From Candidatus Binataceae bacterium (GTDB taxonomy: Bacteria > Desulfobacterota > Binatia > Binatales > Binataceae): 64,000 nt of DNA. Below are positions 24,960 to 33,937 of the stretch, piece after piece (within the stretch, counting starts at the first letter, position 1; every line of letters starts with the position of its first letter). A program made the position numbers and the translations under genes. Under the pieces are notes generated by a model. The model was not told the origin of the DNA. It searched no databases and was given only the letters and a program-made list of their open reading frames with translations. Location: positions 1 to 64,000 of the forward strand of contig JASHPB010000023.1 in the NCBI GenBank assembly GCA_030038355.1. Reading direction: 5' to 3'.

Positions 24960-26346
24960 ACCCGCGGTGCTCAACTTTCTGGGCGGAGCTGGCACCGTCA
25001 CGGGAAGCAAGTTCCTGATCGCCTCGGCAGGCCGCCGAATCCTGATCGACTGCGGGCTGTTCCAGGGACTCAAGGACCTTCGGCTGCGCAACTGGGATCG
25101 CTTTCCAACCGACCCTCGGGGCATCGACGCGGTCGTGCTCACGCACGCGCATCTCGATCACAGCGGCTACCTGCCATTGCTCCGCCGCTCAGGGTTTCGA
25201 GGGCCGATATTCGCGACGCAGAGCACGGTCGATCTCTGCTGCATCCTGCTGCCCGACAGCGGCCGCCTGCAAGAAGAGGAAGCGAGGTACGCGAACAAGG
25301 CGGGCTACTCGCGGCACTTTCCGGCCAAGCCGCTTTACACCGAGGAAGATGCGTTCGATTGCTTGAATGCCTTGCGGCCGATGCCGTTCGATACGGCGTT
25401 CGAAATCGCGCGCAGTTTCAGCGCGACGTTCCGCCCGGCCGGGCACATCCTGGGGTCCGCGACAGTGCGCATCGAGGTCGATGGCGCCGCCGGCACTACG
25501 GTATTTAGCGGCGATCTCGGCCGGCGAAATCACCCGCTTCTCAAGCCGCCGGCTAAAATCGGCGCCGCGAGCACGGTGCTAATCGAATCGACTTATGGCG
25601 ATCGTGCGCATGATGATGTGAAGTCGATCGAGCGCTTCGACGAGGCGATCCTGCGCACCACTGCGCGCGGCGGCGTTACCGTTATTCCGTCGTTCGCCGT
25701 CGATCGCACCGAGATCGTGCTGTTTCATTTGAGGCGACTCGCCAGTAGCGGACGCCTGCCGGATACACCAATTTTCGTTGACAGCCCGATGGCGCTGGCG
25801 GCGCTCAGGCTATACAAGACGGCGATCTCGAATTGCGATTCGGAAGTGCGGCCGGAGGTAGCCGGCCATCCCGAACTTATCGAGCCGCGCGGACTAATCG
25901 AAGTCAAAACCAGCGAGGAATCGATCGCGCTGAACGGCCGGCCGGGCCCGATGATCATCATCTCTGCATCCGGGATGGCGACGGGCGGCCGCGTTCTGCA
26001 TCACCTGGCGCATCGGCTGAACGACGAGCGCAATACCATCATGCTCGTTGGATATCAGGCGGCGGGCACGCGCGGGCGCACGCTGCTCGAGGGCGCGCCA
26101 AACGTTAAACTGCTGGGCCGCTACGTTCCGGTGCGCGCGGAGATCGTCGATGTCCCGGCCTTCTCCGTCCATGCCGATCGGCATGAGCTGATCGAATGGC
26201 TGAGAAGCGTTCCCGCGCCTCCCGAGATGACTTTCGTAGTTCACGGCGAAGTGGCGGCGGCCGAATCGTTGCGAAACGAGATCGCGAAACAACTTCGCTT
26301 CGGCGCAGCCGTGCCGCGCCAGCTCGAGCACGTCCGCATTGCCTAG
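24940..26346 (+). CDS. Metallo-beta-lactamase / beta-CASP RNA nuclease (CPSF-like)
   Basis: A 468-residue protein. LNFLGGAGTVTGSKFLI is the CPSF73/TTHA0252-type start. The zinc motif THAHLDHSGYLPLL is at 68-81, later metal ligands are in PAGHILGSATV and VFSGDLGRRNHP, and IESTYGDRAHDD is typical. The beta-CASP part shows FVDSPMALAAL, IISASGMATGGRVLHHL and FSVHADRHELIEWL. Family members are endo- or 5'-exoribonucleases that degrade RNA. The ATG at 24940 overlaps the previous gene, and the phosphorylase gene follows 9 nt later, so all three are probably made together. Confidence 0.9.
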   Translation: MSTHDHKPAVLNFLGGAGTVTGSKFLIASAGRRILIDCGLFQGLKDLRLRNWDRFPTDPRGIDAVVLTHAHLDHSGYLPLLRRSGFRGPIFATQSTVDLCCILLPDSGRLQEEEARYANKAGYSRHFPAKPLYTEEDAFDCLNALRPMPFDTAFEIARSFSATFRPAGHILGSATVRIEVDGAAGTTVFSGDLGRRNHPLLKPPAKIGAASTVLIESTYGDRAHDDVKSIERFDEAILRTTARGGVTVIPSFAVDRTEIVLFHLRRLASSGRLPDTPIFVDSPMALAALRLYKTAISNCDSEVRPEVAGHPELIEPRGLIEVKTSEESIALNGRPGPMIIISASGMATGGRVLHHLAHRLNDERNTIMLVGYQAAGTRGRTLLEGAPNVKLLGRYVPVRAEIVDVPAFSVHADRHELIEWLRSVPAPPEMTFVVHGEVAAAESLRNEIAKQLRFGAAVPRQLEHVRIA

Positions 26347-26355
26347 CGTGGCGAC

Positions 26356-27858
26356 ATGTTCCGCATCAAGCACCTTCCGCTCGACACGCTCCGCGAGCAC
26401 GTGATCGTGATTCACGAACGGGCCGTGCGCGAGGGTAATTTCGGCTTCAATCCTCTTGACCGCGTGAGAGTCTTCGGCACGGCGCCTGACAAAAGGCAGG
26501 TCGAGATCAACGGGGTCTTGAATTTCTGCCGCGACAACCTGGTGAGCGCCGACGAGATCGGACTCTCCGAGCAGGCGTTCGCCGATCTCGGCCTCGCCGA
26601 AGGCAGCGAGGTGAACGCAACGCTGGCGCTGGCCCCGCGGAGCGTTGACCGAATACGCGACAAATTTTCCGGCGCGCGTCTCGACAGCGCCGCATTTCAC
26701 GCGATCCTGCGCGACGTCGTGGCGCATCGATATTCGCGGGTTGAGCTTGCAATGTTTGTTCTCGCTTGTGCGCTCAGATCACTCGACGGCGACGAGCTCG
26801 CGGACTATACGCAGGCGATGATCGATACCGGTACCTCGCTGAATTTCGGTCCCGGCCCGATCGCCGATAAGCATTGCGTCGGCGGCGTTCCGGGAAACCG
26901 GACCACGCTAGTTCTGGTGCCGATTCTGGCCGCCATGGGCCTGCGCGTGCCGAAGACATCGTCGCGCGCAATTACCAGTCCGGCGGGCACGGCGGACACG
27001 ATGGAGATGTTCGCTGAGGTCGCGCTCGGTCCGGAGCGGCTGCAGCAGGTGGTGAAGAGCGTGGGCGCGTGCATCGCGTGGGGCGGTGCGCTCAAGCTTG
27101 CACCGGCGGACGACATCCTGATCACAGTCGAGCGCCCGATGGAAATCGACACTGTGTCGCAGATGATCGCTTCCATCCTGGCCAAGAACAAAAGCGCTGG
27201 CGCGAGTCACGTTCTGATCGATATCCCCGTGGGACGCACGGCGAAGGTGCGCAGCGATGAGGAAGGTCAGCATCTTGCGCAACTGTTCAGGTCAGTTGCC
27301 GAACGAATCGCACTCAAGGTCGAGGTGCAATTGACTCGCGCCAACGGGCCAATCGGCTTCGGCGTGGGACCGCGCCTCGAGGCGCTTGACGTGCTTTCAG
27401 TCCTGCGATGCGAGGTGAACGCGCCCATGGATTTGCGCGAGAAGGCGCTTTTCCTCGGGTGGCGAGTTCTTGAGATGACGGCTGCAGTACAGCCTGGGGA
27501 AGGCTATCGAGCGGCGGAACGCGCGCTGGACTCGGGCAAGGCGATGGAGATGTTCGAGCGAATCGTCGCAGCGCAGGGACCGCGAATAATGCCGCAGCCG
27601 GCCGCATGCGTCGCGGTTATCGAAGCGAGGAATGATGGTCGGCTCGCCGAGATCGATTGCTGGGAGATCGCCCGCGCAGCCAAGCGTGCCGGCGCCCCGG
27701 CAAATCCAAGCGCGGGTGTGCGACTTAGATGCAAGGTCGGAGAGGTTGTCGCCAAGGGCCAGCCGCTATTTGAAATCCACGCCAGCACCGACGCACAACT
27801 CGGATTCGCGCGCGCTTACGTTGACGCGCATCCAGACATATTCAAGTTGGGATTTTAG
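26356..27858 (+). CDS. AMP phosphorylase / type-2 thymidine phosphorylase-like enzyme
   Basis: A 500-residue protein with an N-terminal ~90-residue extension before the pyrimidine-nucleoside phosphorylase core. The core has IADKHCVGGVPGNRTTLVLVPILAAMGLRVPKTSSRAITSP. The GGVPGNR signature and the following KTSSRAITSPAGTADTME stretch are characteristic of archaeal AMP phosphorylase and its bacterial relatives, not of classical DeoA. The C-terminal domain ends near ASTDAQLGFARAYV. The expected reaction is phosphorolysis of a nucleoside 5'-phosphate to free base plus ribose 1,5-bisphosphate; thymidine phosphorylase activity is the older annotation. No ribose-1,5-bisphosphate isomerase or RuBisCO is present in the window. 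Confidence 0.88.
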   Translation: MFRIKHLPLDTLREHVIVIHERAVREGNFGFNPLDRVRVFGTAPDKRQVEINGVLNFCRDNLVSADEIGLSEQAFADLGLAEGSEVNATLALAPRSVDRIRDKFSGARLDSAAFHAILRDVVAHRYSRVELAMFVLACALRSLDGDELADYTQAMIDTGTSLNFGPGPIADKHCVGGVPGNRTTLVLVPILAAMGLRVPKTSSRAITSPAGTADTMEMFAEVALGPERLQQVVKSVGACIAWGGALKLAPADDILITVERPMEIDTVSQMIASILAKNKSAGASHVLIDIPVGRTAKVRSDEEGQHLAQLFRSVAERIALKVEVQLTRANGPIGFGVGPRLEALDVLSVLRCEVNAPMDLREKALFLGWRVLEMTAAVQPGEGYRAAERALDSGKAMEMFERIVAAQGPRIMPQPAACVAVIEARNDGRLAEIDCWEIARAAKRAGAPANPSAGVRLRCKVGEVVAKGQPLFEIHASTDAQLGFARAYVDAHPDIFKLGF

Positions 27859-27903
27859 CCCGCGCTCGGGATCTGCTCCGGAGTTGTGGGACGCAAACCT
27901 CCG

Positions 27904-28962
27904 CTAGCCGCGGCGACCGGCCGCGAGCCGATCGAGGCTCTCCGCCTCACCGATCACCACCAGCAGGTCGCCGCCCGCAACTTTGGTCGATTGATCGGGG
28001 ATCATTGAAATGGCCTCGTCGCCGCGCTTGAGCGCGACGACCCTGAGCCGTGCGAACCGGTTTTCGACCGCACCGATTGTCATGCCAATCACCGGATTGT
28101 CGGGCGTGATCTTGATTTCCTCCAGGTCGACCTCTGACTCACTGCCTGGCGCCGACAACTCGAGGAAGTCGACTACCGACGGCCGCAGGATGCTCGCCGC
28201 GATTCGCACTCCGCCCCAGTGGTAGGCCGAGAGTACCTGGTCCGCCCCCGCCAGCCTGAGGCGTCGCAGTCCCTCCTCGGAATCGCCGCGGGCGTGGATC
28301 AGCGCCGTTGGGTTCTTCTCCCGGGCTGAGAGCGTGATATAAACGTTGTCGGCGTCCGAGGCGGTCGCGACTACTACCGCGCGCGCCGAACGCACGCCGG
28401 CATCCTCCATCGTCGATTCCTGCAACGCCGAGCCGATCACATAGAAGACGTCCGCCGCCGACAATTCCGCTTCCTTTGCGGGATCGGATTCGATGACGAC
28501 GACTGCAACTTGATTGCGTACCAGTTCATTAACCACCGCCCGACCAAACCGCCCGAAGCCGCACACGACCACGTGATCCTTCAAGTTGTGAATTTTTCGA
28601 TACATCGCGGTTCTCCCGAAAAACTCGCGCAAACTGCCCTCGAATACCAGTTCCGCCGCCGTGGCGAGCAGATAGCCGGCGCTGGACACGCCAACGATAA
28701 TCAGAGCGATGGTAAACAACCGGCCGGCTGGACTGAGCGGTTTCACCTCGCCGAAGCCAACCGTGGAGACTGTGCTGACCGACATGTAGAGCGCATCGAT
28801 AAGCGTCATCCGCTCGATCAGGATGTATCCGGCTGCGCCGAGGAAAATGATGACGGTGATGCCCGCCATCGCGTAGGCGAAGCGCCTCGCGGGCGTCGCT
28901 CGGCGCCGAATAAGGGGCCGGGCGAGTGGTTGCGCGCCGGACCTGTTCAGACGCGAGGGCAT
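27904..28962 (-). CDS. Two-TM potassium channel with TrkA-N/TrkA-C (RCK) domains
   Basis: A 352-residue protein. It has TM1 (~33-49), a pore helix and the selectivity filter TVGFGE (67-72), and TM2 (~80-100). A Rossmann RCK domain begins DHVVVCGFGRFGRAVVNEL. The C-terminal TrkA-C domain is about residues 265-350 (GMTIGAVENRFARLRVVALKRG). This is the Kch/MthK-type ligand-gated K+ channel layout. It converges with the phosphorylase gene (45 nt gap). It may set membrane potential under stress, in keeping with the UspA/CBS neighbourhood. Confidence 0.92.
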   Translation of the reverse strand: MPSRLNRSGAQPLARPLIRRRATPARRFAYAMAGITVIIFLGAAGYILIERMTLIDALYMSVSTVSTVGFGEVKPLSPAGRLFTIALIIVGVSSAGYLLATAAELVFEGSLREFFGRTAMYRKIHNLKDHVVVCGFGRFGRAVVNELVRNQVAVVVIESDPAKEAELSAADVFYVIGSALQESTMEDAGVRSARAVVVATASDADNVYITLSAREKNPTALIHARGDSEEGLRRLRLAGADQVLSAYHWGGVRIAASILRPSVVDFLELSAPGSESEVDLEEIKITPDNPVIGMTIGAVENRFARLRVVALKRGDEAISMIPDQSTKVAGGDLLVVIGEAESLDRLAAGRRG

Positions 28963-29041
28963 TTGCTTGCGACCGCGGACTCGCGATTAGGAGTCGATCC
29001 GGTCCGTGGTCGTTATGGCGTAGGGCTCGCGATCACTTAAG

Positions 29042-29572
29042 TTAGCGCACCCTCTTCCGGGTGGCGGGGCGAGCGCACGTTACCCTGGCGAGAAGCGTGC
29101 CGTCATCGTCGGACCATGAGAACCGAGCGTTGCCGTGAAATGCTTTTTCGACCTCGCGCGCGATTCGATGCGCGAGCTTCTGTGAAGTGGTGAGAACATC
29201 GAGCGTTTTCTTGTTCCACTCACTGGAGACGATCTTGCGCTCGGGCTGCGTCGTCTGCGCCCGCCGCTCGACGTTGGCGATCCGTGCGGCAATCGCGTCG
29301 CGCTTGGTGTCATCGGGGGCTTCAATCAGGACACGGCCGTGATACTCGCCTGACGCCGCCTGCGCACATCCGGGGCAGATCACCCACGCGGCCTTGTCCA
29401 TCATCACGTGATCGAGGCGTCGGCCGCGGCGCCAGACTTTCGCTGAATAGACGGCAGCGCATCGATCGCAAACCGATGGATCGCGAAAGGTTTGCTTGCG
29501 TGCGACGGGCGGGCTCATGTCGGAGCGCGTTCCCCGCCGATCCAGACTTCGAATCAATCCCTTGGACATCAC
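29042..29572 (-). CDS. BCAM0308-family zinc protein (NMD3-like)
   Basis: A 176-residue protein with two CxxC pairs (DPSVCDRCAAVY and WVICPGCAQ) that can form a zinc ribbon. A segment follows with GRVLIEAPDDTKRDAIAARIANVE and a C-terminal ferredoxin-like part (LAHRIAREVEKAFHGNARFSW). This matches the BCAM0308 family, small proteins found in energy/hypoxia-type gene clusters and of unknown role. The zinc ribbon plus RNA-like second domain recalls NMD3, so nucleic-acid binding is possible but not shown. It precedes the channel gene by 79 nt on the same strand. Confidence 0.72.
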   Translation of the reverse strand: MMSKGLIRSLDRRGTRSDMSPPVARKQTFRDPSVCDRCAAVYSAKVWRRGRRLDHVMMDKAAWVICPGCAQAASGEYHGRVLIEAPDDTKRDAIAARIANVERRAQTTQPERKIVSSEWNKKTLDVLTTSQKLAHRIAREVEKAFHGNARFSWSDDDGTLLARVTCARPATRKRVR

Positions 29573-29593
29573 TTTCTCCGTTAACGCCAGATG

Positions 29594-29776
29594 CTAGCGC
29601 ATAGGCCAGCGTGAGTATTCCGTGCGCGGCTCATAGTGGGCCATTTTCTTATAGATCGCCATCACGATGCGCCAGTAGCGCTCGCCTTCTGCGTCCGGAT
29701 ATTCATCGCGAGCCCTCTCCTTGGCGCGCTCCCAAAGGACTTCCTCTTCAGGTGTCCTGACGACATTGACCGGCAT
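29594..29776 (-). CDS. Small conserved hypothetical protein, 60 aa
   Basis: Starts MPVNVVRTPEEEVLWERAKE and ends EPRTEYSRWPMR. It is mainly helical and highly charged, with a central EGERYWRIVMAIYKKM. An AGGAGG lies 8 nt before the ATG at 29776, which argues for a real short gene; a longer upstream extension has no RBS. It is 21 nt upstream of the BCAM0308-type gene, so the two are probably co-transcribed. Function unknown. Confidence 0.75.
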   Translation of the reverse strand: MPVNVVRTPEEEVLWERAKERARDEYPDAEGERYWRIVMAIYKKMAHYEPRTEYSRWPMR

Positions 29777-30045
29777 GTTCCTGGTCCTCCTGAATTTCTC
29801 AAAGACACTAGCTATGGTTATGCCAACGTAATCAGCGGATTGCGGGTTAATCTGGCTCCCTTTGGAGCAAGAAATGCTCGCCACTGGCGCGAATCGCAAC
29901 ATCGGGAAATTGGAATCATCGGCCAGACCTCCAATTGTCCTTGGCGCGCTCATTGCTCAGAAATCGTTCCCGCGGAAACGCAACAAATGATGCGCCATCA
30001 TTGGAAGACCCGGCGCGAGCAGAAAACGTCTACGAGGATTCGAAG

Positions 30046-30630
30046 ATGGCCCATGCACATAGCGATGAAACCCGCGCGGAACTCCGCGAGATGCTGCTGC
30101 AGCTTCAGCGCGAGGCACGGCAAAAGATCGAGGATTTCCGCCGCGACCGGGAACAGGAATCGAACCCGGAACCCGCCGATTCAATCGACGCGGCGCAGAC
30201 CACCGAAGGCGTTGAGACGCACGCCGCGCTGATTTCCGGCGCCGAAGAAAAACTGCGATACCTCGACGAAGCCCTGACGCAGTTGGAGGAAGGACGATAC
30301 GGTATCTGCCTCGGCTGCCGCTTGCCCATTCCGCTCGAACGCCTACGTGCCGTTCCGTTCGCTGCGTATTGCATTGACTGCCAGCAGACTCGCAATCGTC
30401 GCCGCGCCGATTGGGCCAAAGGCACGATGATCGAGCCTTACGACCAGCAATGGTCGATACCCGAGGAGATGGAAGAGGCGCCGAGCCGCGAATATCACAG
30501 CACGGCGGTCGAGGAGCAATTGGAGGTTCGAGTTGCAGGAGCCGAGACGGCAGGTCGGCCGAAAGCCATGCCGTCGAAGGCGCCGGCTAAATCACGTCCC
30601 AAGCGCCCTCATACGCGGCGCCCTCATTGA
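30046..30630 (+). CDS. DksA/TraR-family zinc-finger protein with C-terminal extension
   Basis: A 194-residue protein. Residues 1-~80 form a helical region with a coiled-coil tendency (HSDETRAELREMLLQLQREA). The C4 zinc finger ICLGCRLPIPLERLRAVPFAAYCIDC follows. The last ~70 residues are a low-complexity, Lys/Arg/Pro-rich tail ending RPKRPHTRRPH. DksA proteins bind the RNA polymerase secondary channel and act with ppGpp; the basic tail could bind nucleic acid. The acidic tip residues of DksA (D-x-x-D-A) appear as ADSIDAAQ, so polymerase action is plausible. GAGGA lies upstream of the ATG at 30046. Confidence 0.85.
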   Translation: MAHAHSDETRAELREMLLQLQREARQKIEDFRRDREQESNPEPADSIDAAQTTEGVETHAALISGAEEKLRYLDEALTQLEEGRYGICLGCRLPIPLERLRAVPFAAYCIDCQQTRNRRRADWAKGTMIEPYDQQWSIPEEMEEAPSREYHSTAVEEQLEVRVAGAETAGRPKAMPSKAPAKSRPKRPHTRRPH

Positions 30631-30658
30631 CAAGTTATCCGGCGAGACGTTCGAATCG

Positions 30659-31117
30659 TTAGATCAGAACCGAGCTGGAGGCGCTAGGATGTCCGCTGTT
30701 GCATCGAATTGTGAGCACCGGAACGGGAGATTCGCGGACGACACGCTCGGCCACGCTGCCAAGTAGAAAATGAGTTATCCCGGTCCGGCCATGGGTCGAG
30801 ATCGCGATCAGGTCGCATTCGTAATCTTGTGCGGCCCGAATGATTTCCGCGGCCGGCTCTCCCGTGAGCACCGCGATTTCGGCGTTCGGGACTGAGGCCT
30901 CGGCCGCCAGCCTTTTCAAGTCTTCCCGCGCTTGATGCTCACTGCCCGACAAGGGTTCGATAAAGACCGGCTGGCCAGCCGCTTCGATAGGCATCGGAAC
31001 GACGTGAAAGAGCACGAGCGCCGCGTCGGTATCGACCAGCTTGCGGGCGAACTCGAGCAAGGGCTTAGAATTGCCTCCCAGGTCGATCGGGCAGAGAACT
31101 CGCTGGAATGGATTCAT
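30659..31117 (-). CDS. Universal stress protein (UspA family)
   Basis: A single-domain 152-residue Usp. It starts MNPFQRVLCPIDLGGNSKPL and carries the nucleotide loop AISTHGRTGITHFLLGSVAERVV followed by SPVPVLTIRC. ATP-binding residues look intact. Function is general stress tolerance, probably through nucleotide sensing. It is divergent from the CBS protein at 31243, sharing a 125 bp promoter region. Confidence 0.9.
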   Translation of the reverse strand: MNPFQRVLCPIDLGGNSKPLLEFARKLVDTDAALVLFHVVPMPIEAAGQPVFIEPLSGSEHQAREDLKRLAAEASVPNAEIAVLTGEPAAEIIRAAQDYECDLIAISTHGRTGITHFLLGSVAERVVRESPVPVLTIRCNSGHPSASSSVLI

Positions 31118-31242
31118 CGTCGTCCTCCCCGGACAGCATCAGTCATACTGCATGGCGAAGCTGGGTCAAGGAAGCAATTGGCTGGCGATCCACCTGCGAT
31201 TGCGATTGACTGTCGTTCACAGGCGGTTTTCGGCGAGGTCCC

Positions 31243-31638
31243 ATGATCGTACGAAAAATCATGACGGTTCGGCCCGAGACGGTGCGTCCTCAAGACTCGA
31301 TCGAAAGCGCGCGGCTTAGGATGGAACGCGGTGGTTTCCGCTCGCTTCCTGTTCTCGACAATGACGCGCGTCTGGTCGGGATCATCACCAGTCACGACGT
31401 TTTGCGCTACGTTCACGCGCTGCCGAACACCAGGGTTGACCACGCGATGACCCGCGATCCGATTACGATCGCGCCTGACGCCTCGGCCGAGGACTGCGCC
31501 ACTACCCTGCTCGCGCATAAATTCGGCGGGCTGCCTGTCGTCGAGGGAGACCGCGTGATCGGTATCGTGACCACCACCGACGTGCTGCGCGCATTTGTAC
31601 GCGTCGAACGTGCCACCAGGCGTATCCTCGATCCCTAA
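31243..31638 (+). CDS. Two-CBS-domain protein
   Basis: A 131-residue protein made only of a CBS pair: GFRSLPVLDNDARLVGIITSHDVLR and FGGLPVVEGDRVIGIVTTTDVLRAF. It is very similar in layout to the CBS half of the UspA-CBS protein at 23222, suggesting duplication. It probably binds AMP/ATP. GAGG precedes the ATG. Confidence 0.9.
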   Translation: MIVRKIMTVRPETVRPQDSIESARLRMERGGFRSLPVLDNDARLVGIITSHDVLRYVHALPNTRVDHAMTRDPITIAPDASAEDCATTLLAHKFGGLPVVEGDRVIGIVTTTDVLRAFVRVERATRRILDP

Positions 31639-31669
31639 GACGAACCCGGTTGCGGCCGGACTGCCATCG

Positions 31670-32980
31670 CTACAGATAGCCAAGGTCGCGCGCCTGCGTG
31701 CGAAGCTCAGAATGAAACTTTGGATGCGAGATCGCGATTAGCGCCTCGGCCCGTTCCCCGACTGACTTTCCGAACAGATCCGCCACACCGAATTCAGTCG
31801 CGATATACTGCACATCGGCGCGGGGATCGGTCGTCGGACCGATGATCTTCGGCACGATACGCGAAATGGTCCCGCCGCGGGCCGTCGAATATGCCGCGAG
31901 GATCGATTTGCCGCCGTTGGAAAGCTGCGCACCGCGCACAAAATCGAGCTGACCGCCGGGCGCGCTGTACTGCATGCCGTTGATAGATTCCGAGTTTACC
32001 TCGCCATCGAGGCCTACTTCGAGGAACGCGCTGATCGAGATCACCAAGTCGTTTCGGCCGATCACTTCCGGGTCGTTGACGTAATCGACGGCGAACGCCT
32101 CCATCGAGGGATTGTCGTTGAGGAAGTTGTAGAACTCCGCGTCGCCGGCCGCGAGCGTGTACACGTTCTTGTAGCGGTTGATGTTCTTGTACTTGTTAGT
32201 GACCGCGCCACATTGAACAAGTTCCGCGAGCGCAGGCATCATGAGCTCGGTGTGAATTCCAAGGTCGCGATGGCTACGGAGTGCCGCACAAACCGCCGCC
32301 GGCACGCCGCCCAGTCCGATCTGCAGCGTCGCGCGATCCGGAACCAGCTCGGCAATGAACTTGCCGATCGTTACGTCGGTGAATGACAGAGGCCGCGGCG
32401 GAATTTCAAAGAGCGGGCTCTCATTTTCGACGATCGCGTTGACATCCGAAATGTGCAACGTCGAATCGCCGAAAGTCCGCGGCATCTTGGGATTCACTTC
32501 AACGATTAGCTTCTGCGCCGAGCGCGCCACCGGGATCGTATAGTCGCCATTGGTCCCGCAGCTGAAGAAACCCGCCTTATCCATGGGCGCGACCATCACG
32601 ATAAAGGCGTCCATGCCGATCGCCTTGAGGGTCCGCGGCATCGCGCTGAAATTGCCGGGCATATAGGAAACGACCCTGCGATGGTCCTTTAGGCCGCGTT
32701 CCATCAAGTTCCGTTCGATGGCGGTGGGGAAGAACGGGTACGGCTTGATGGCGTCCATGTACTCATACTTCAGAATCGTCAGCGCCGCTGCCGTCACCGA
32801 GTGCGAATAGAAGACTCGCAGCTCCTCGATCTCTCCGGCCTTGACCCGATTCTCGAGCGCCTGCAGCAGAGCGGGCGGCGTGCTTATCGCCATTCCCATT
32901 GAGAGGTTGCCACGCGAGGGAATGAGATGAACGGCCTCCGCGGCGGTGGTCAGCTTCGAGCGATAATCCGACTGGTACAT
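31670..32980 (-). CDS. Acetyl-CoA hydrolase / 4-hydroxybutyrate CoA-transferase family
   Basis: A 436-residue class I-type CoA-transferase. Landmarks are LQIGLGGVPAAVCAAL (CoA-binding loop region), the HTELMMPALAELVQ segment and GGQLDFVRGAQLSNGGKSI (a highly conserved C-terminal motif of this family). It moves CoA between short-chain acids (acetate, butyrate, 4-hydroxybutyrate) or hydrolyses acetyl-CoA. Together with the secondary alcohol dehydrogenase it fits fermentative or redox-balancing metabolism, which is inference. GGAG precedes the ATG. Confidence 0.87.
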   Translation of the reverse strand: MYQSDYRSKLTTAAEAVHLIPSRGNLSMGMAISTPPALLQALENRVKAGEIEELRVFYSHSVTAAALTILKYEYMDAIKPYPFFPTAIERNLMERGLKDHRRVVSYMPGNFSAMPRTLKAIGMDAFIVMVAPMDKAGFFSCGTNGDYTIPVARSAQKLIVEVNPKMPRTFGDSTLHISDVNAIVENESPLFEIPPRPLSFTDVTIGKFIAELVPDRATLQIGLGGVPAAVCAALRSHRDLGIHTELMMPALAELVQCGAVTNKYKNINRYKNVYTLAAGDAEFYNFLNDNPSMEAFAVDYVNDPEVIGRNDLVISISAFLEVGLDGEVNSESINGMQYSAPGGQLDFVRGAQLSNGGKSILAAYSTARGGTISRIVPKIIGPTTDPRADVQYIATEFGVADLFGKSVGERAEALIAISHPKFHSELRTQARDLGYL

Positions 32981-33226
32981 GTGTCCGGCTCTCCGTTACC
33001 CCAGGGGTGCGCTTCCGTCCTGAGCATCGATTGTGCCCGCCGGCCCGACCCCGAAATTCGCCCCTTGGCAATGAAACTGTATCCGATCGCGACACTGGCC
33101 CTGACGCGCTCAGAGTCATATCCGGCGCAGACGGTCACGTAGGCGGCTCAAGCCGTCGGTTGACGGTTCGCGCGATCAAGCTCATAAGGCTGAATTTGAA
33201 GGCGAATCGTTCGCCGGGGTGATTCG

Positions 33227-33898
33227 ATGGCCCTGAAGGTTGTTGGTGCGGGGTTTGGCCGCACCGGAACACTGTCGCTAAAGTACGCGCTTGAAAAGCT
33301 CGGATTCGGACCCTGCTATCACATGATGGAAGTGTTTCCGCGCCCCGAGCATGTCAAGGCATGGCATCGGCTCGCGTTCACCGGCGAGATGGATTGGGAA
33401 TCGCTGTTTCACGATTTTCAAGCCACCGTTGATTGGCCCTCGGCGCGGTGGTGGCGCGAGATCGCCGAGCACTACCCCGACGCCAAGGTGATCCTGTCGC
33501 TCAGGAGTTCCGAGTCCTGGTACAAGAGCATGAGCGAGACGATCTACCAGCCGATGAAGAATCCGGTCCGCGACGGCGTGCCCGAGCTAGTAAGACTCCA
33601 GAACGAGATGGCGCGCAAAGCGATCCTGGCCGACACCTTCGATAATCGCTTCGAAGAAAGGGCGCACGCAATCGAAGTCTTCACTCAGCACAACCGCGAG
33701 GTTCGCAATACGATTGATCCTTCTCGCCTTCTGGTGTTCGAAGCACGCGACGGATGGGAGCCGCTCTGCCGTTTCCTCAATGTGCCGATTCCCGCCGATC
33801 CCTACCCGCACGTCAACGACACAGCGTCCACGCAGACCATGATCCAGCAGATGCGCGAGGTCAAGCGCGAGCGCAGCTCAGAGCCTGTGAAAAAGTGA
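33227..33898 (+). CDS. Sulfotransferase-family protein
   Basis: A 223-residue protein. VVGAGFGRTGTLSLKYALEKLGFGPCYHMMEV contains a 5'-phosphosulfate-type loop (GRTGTLS). KVILSLRSSESWYKSMSETI is the second PAPS region, and ARDGWEPLCRFLNVPIP is the C-terminal pattern. This matches the Sulfotransfer_4 group, related to proteins of unknown substrate common in soil bacteria and eukaryotes. Sulfate transfer is expected but unproven. GGGGTGA lies upstream. Confidence 0.85.
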   Translation: MALKVVGAGFGRTGTLSLKYALEKLGFGPCYHMMEVFPRPEHVKAWHRLAFTGEMDWESLFHDFQATVDWPSARWWREIAEHYPDAKVILSLRSSESWYKSMSETIYQPMKNPVRDGVPELVRLQNEMARKAILADTFDNRFEERAHAIEVFTQHNREVRNTIDPSRLLVFEARDGWEPLCRFLNVPIPADPYPHVNDTASTQTMIQQMREVKRERSSEPVKK

Positions 33899-33937
33899 TT
33901 ATACGACCCGCGATGGTCGTGAGGGTGCCCGCTGCTG

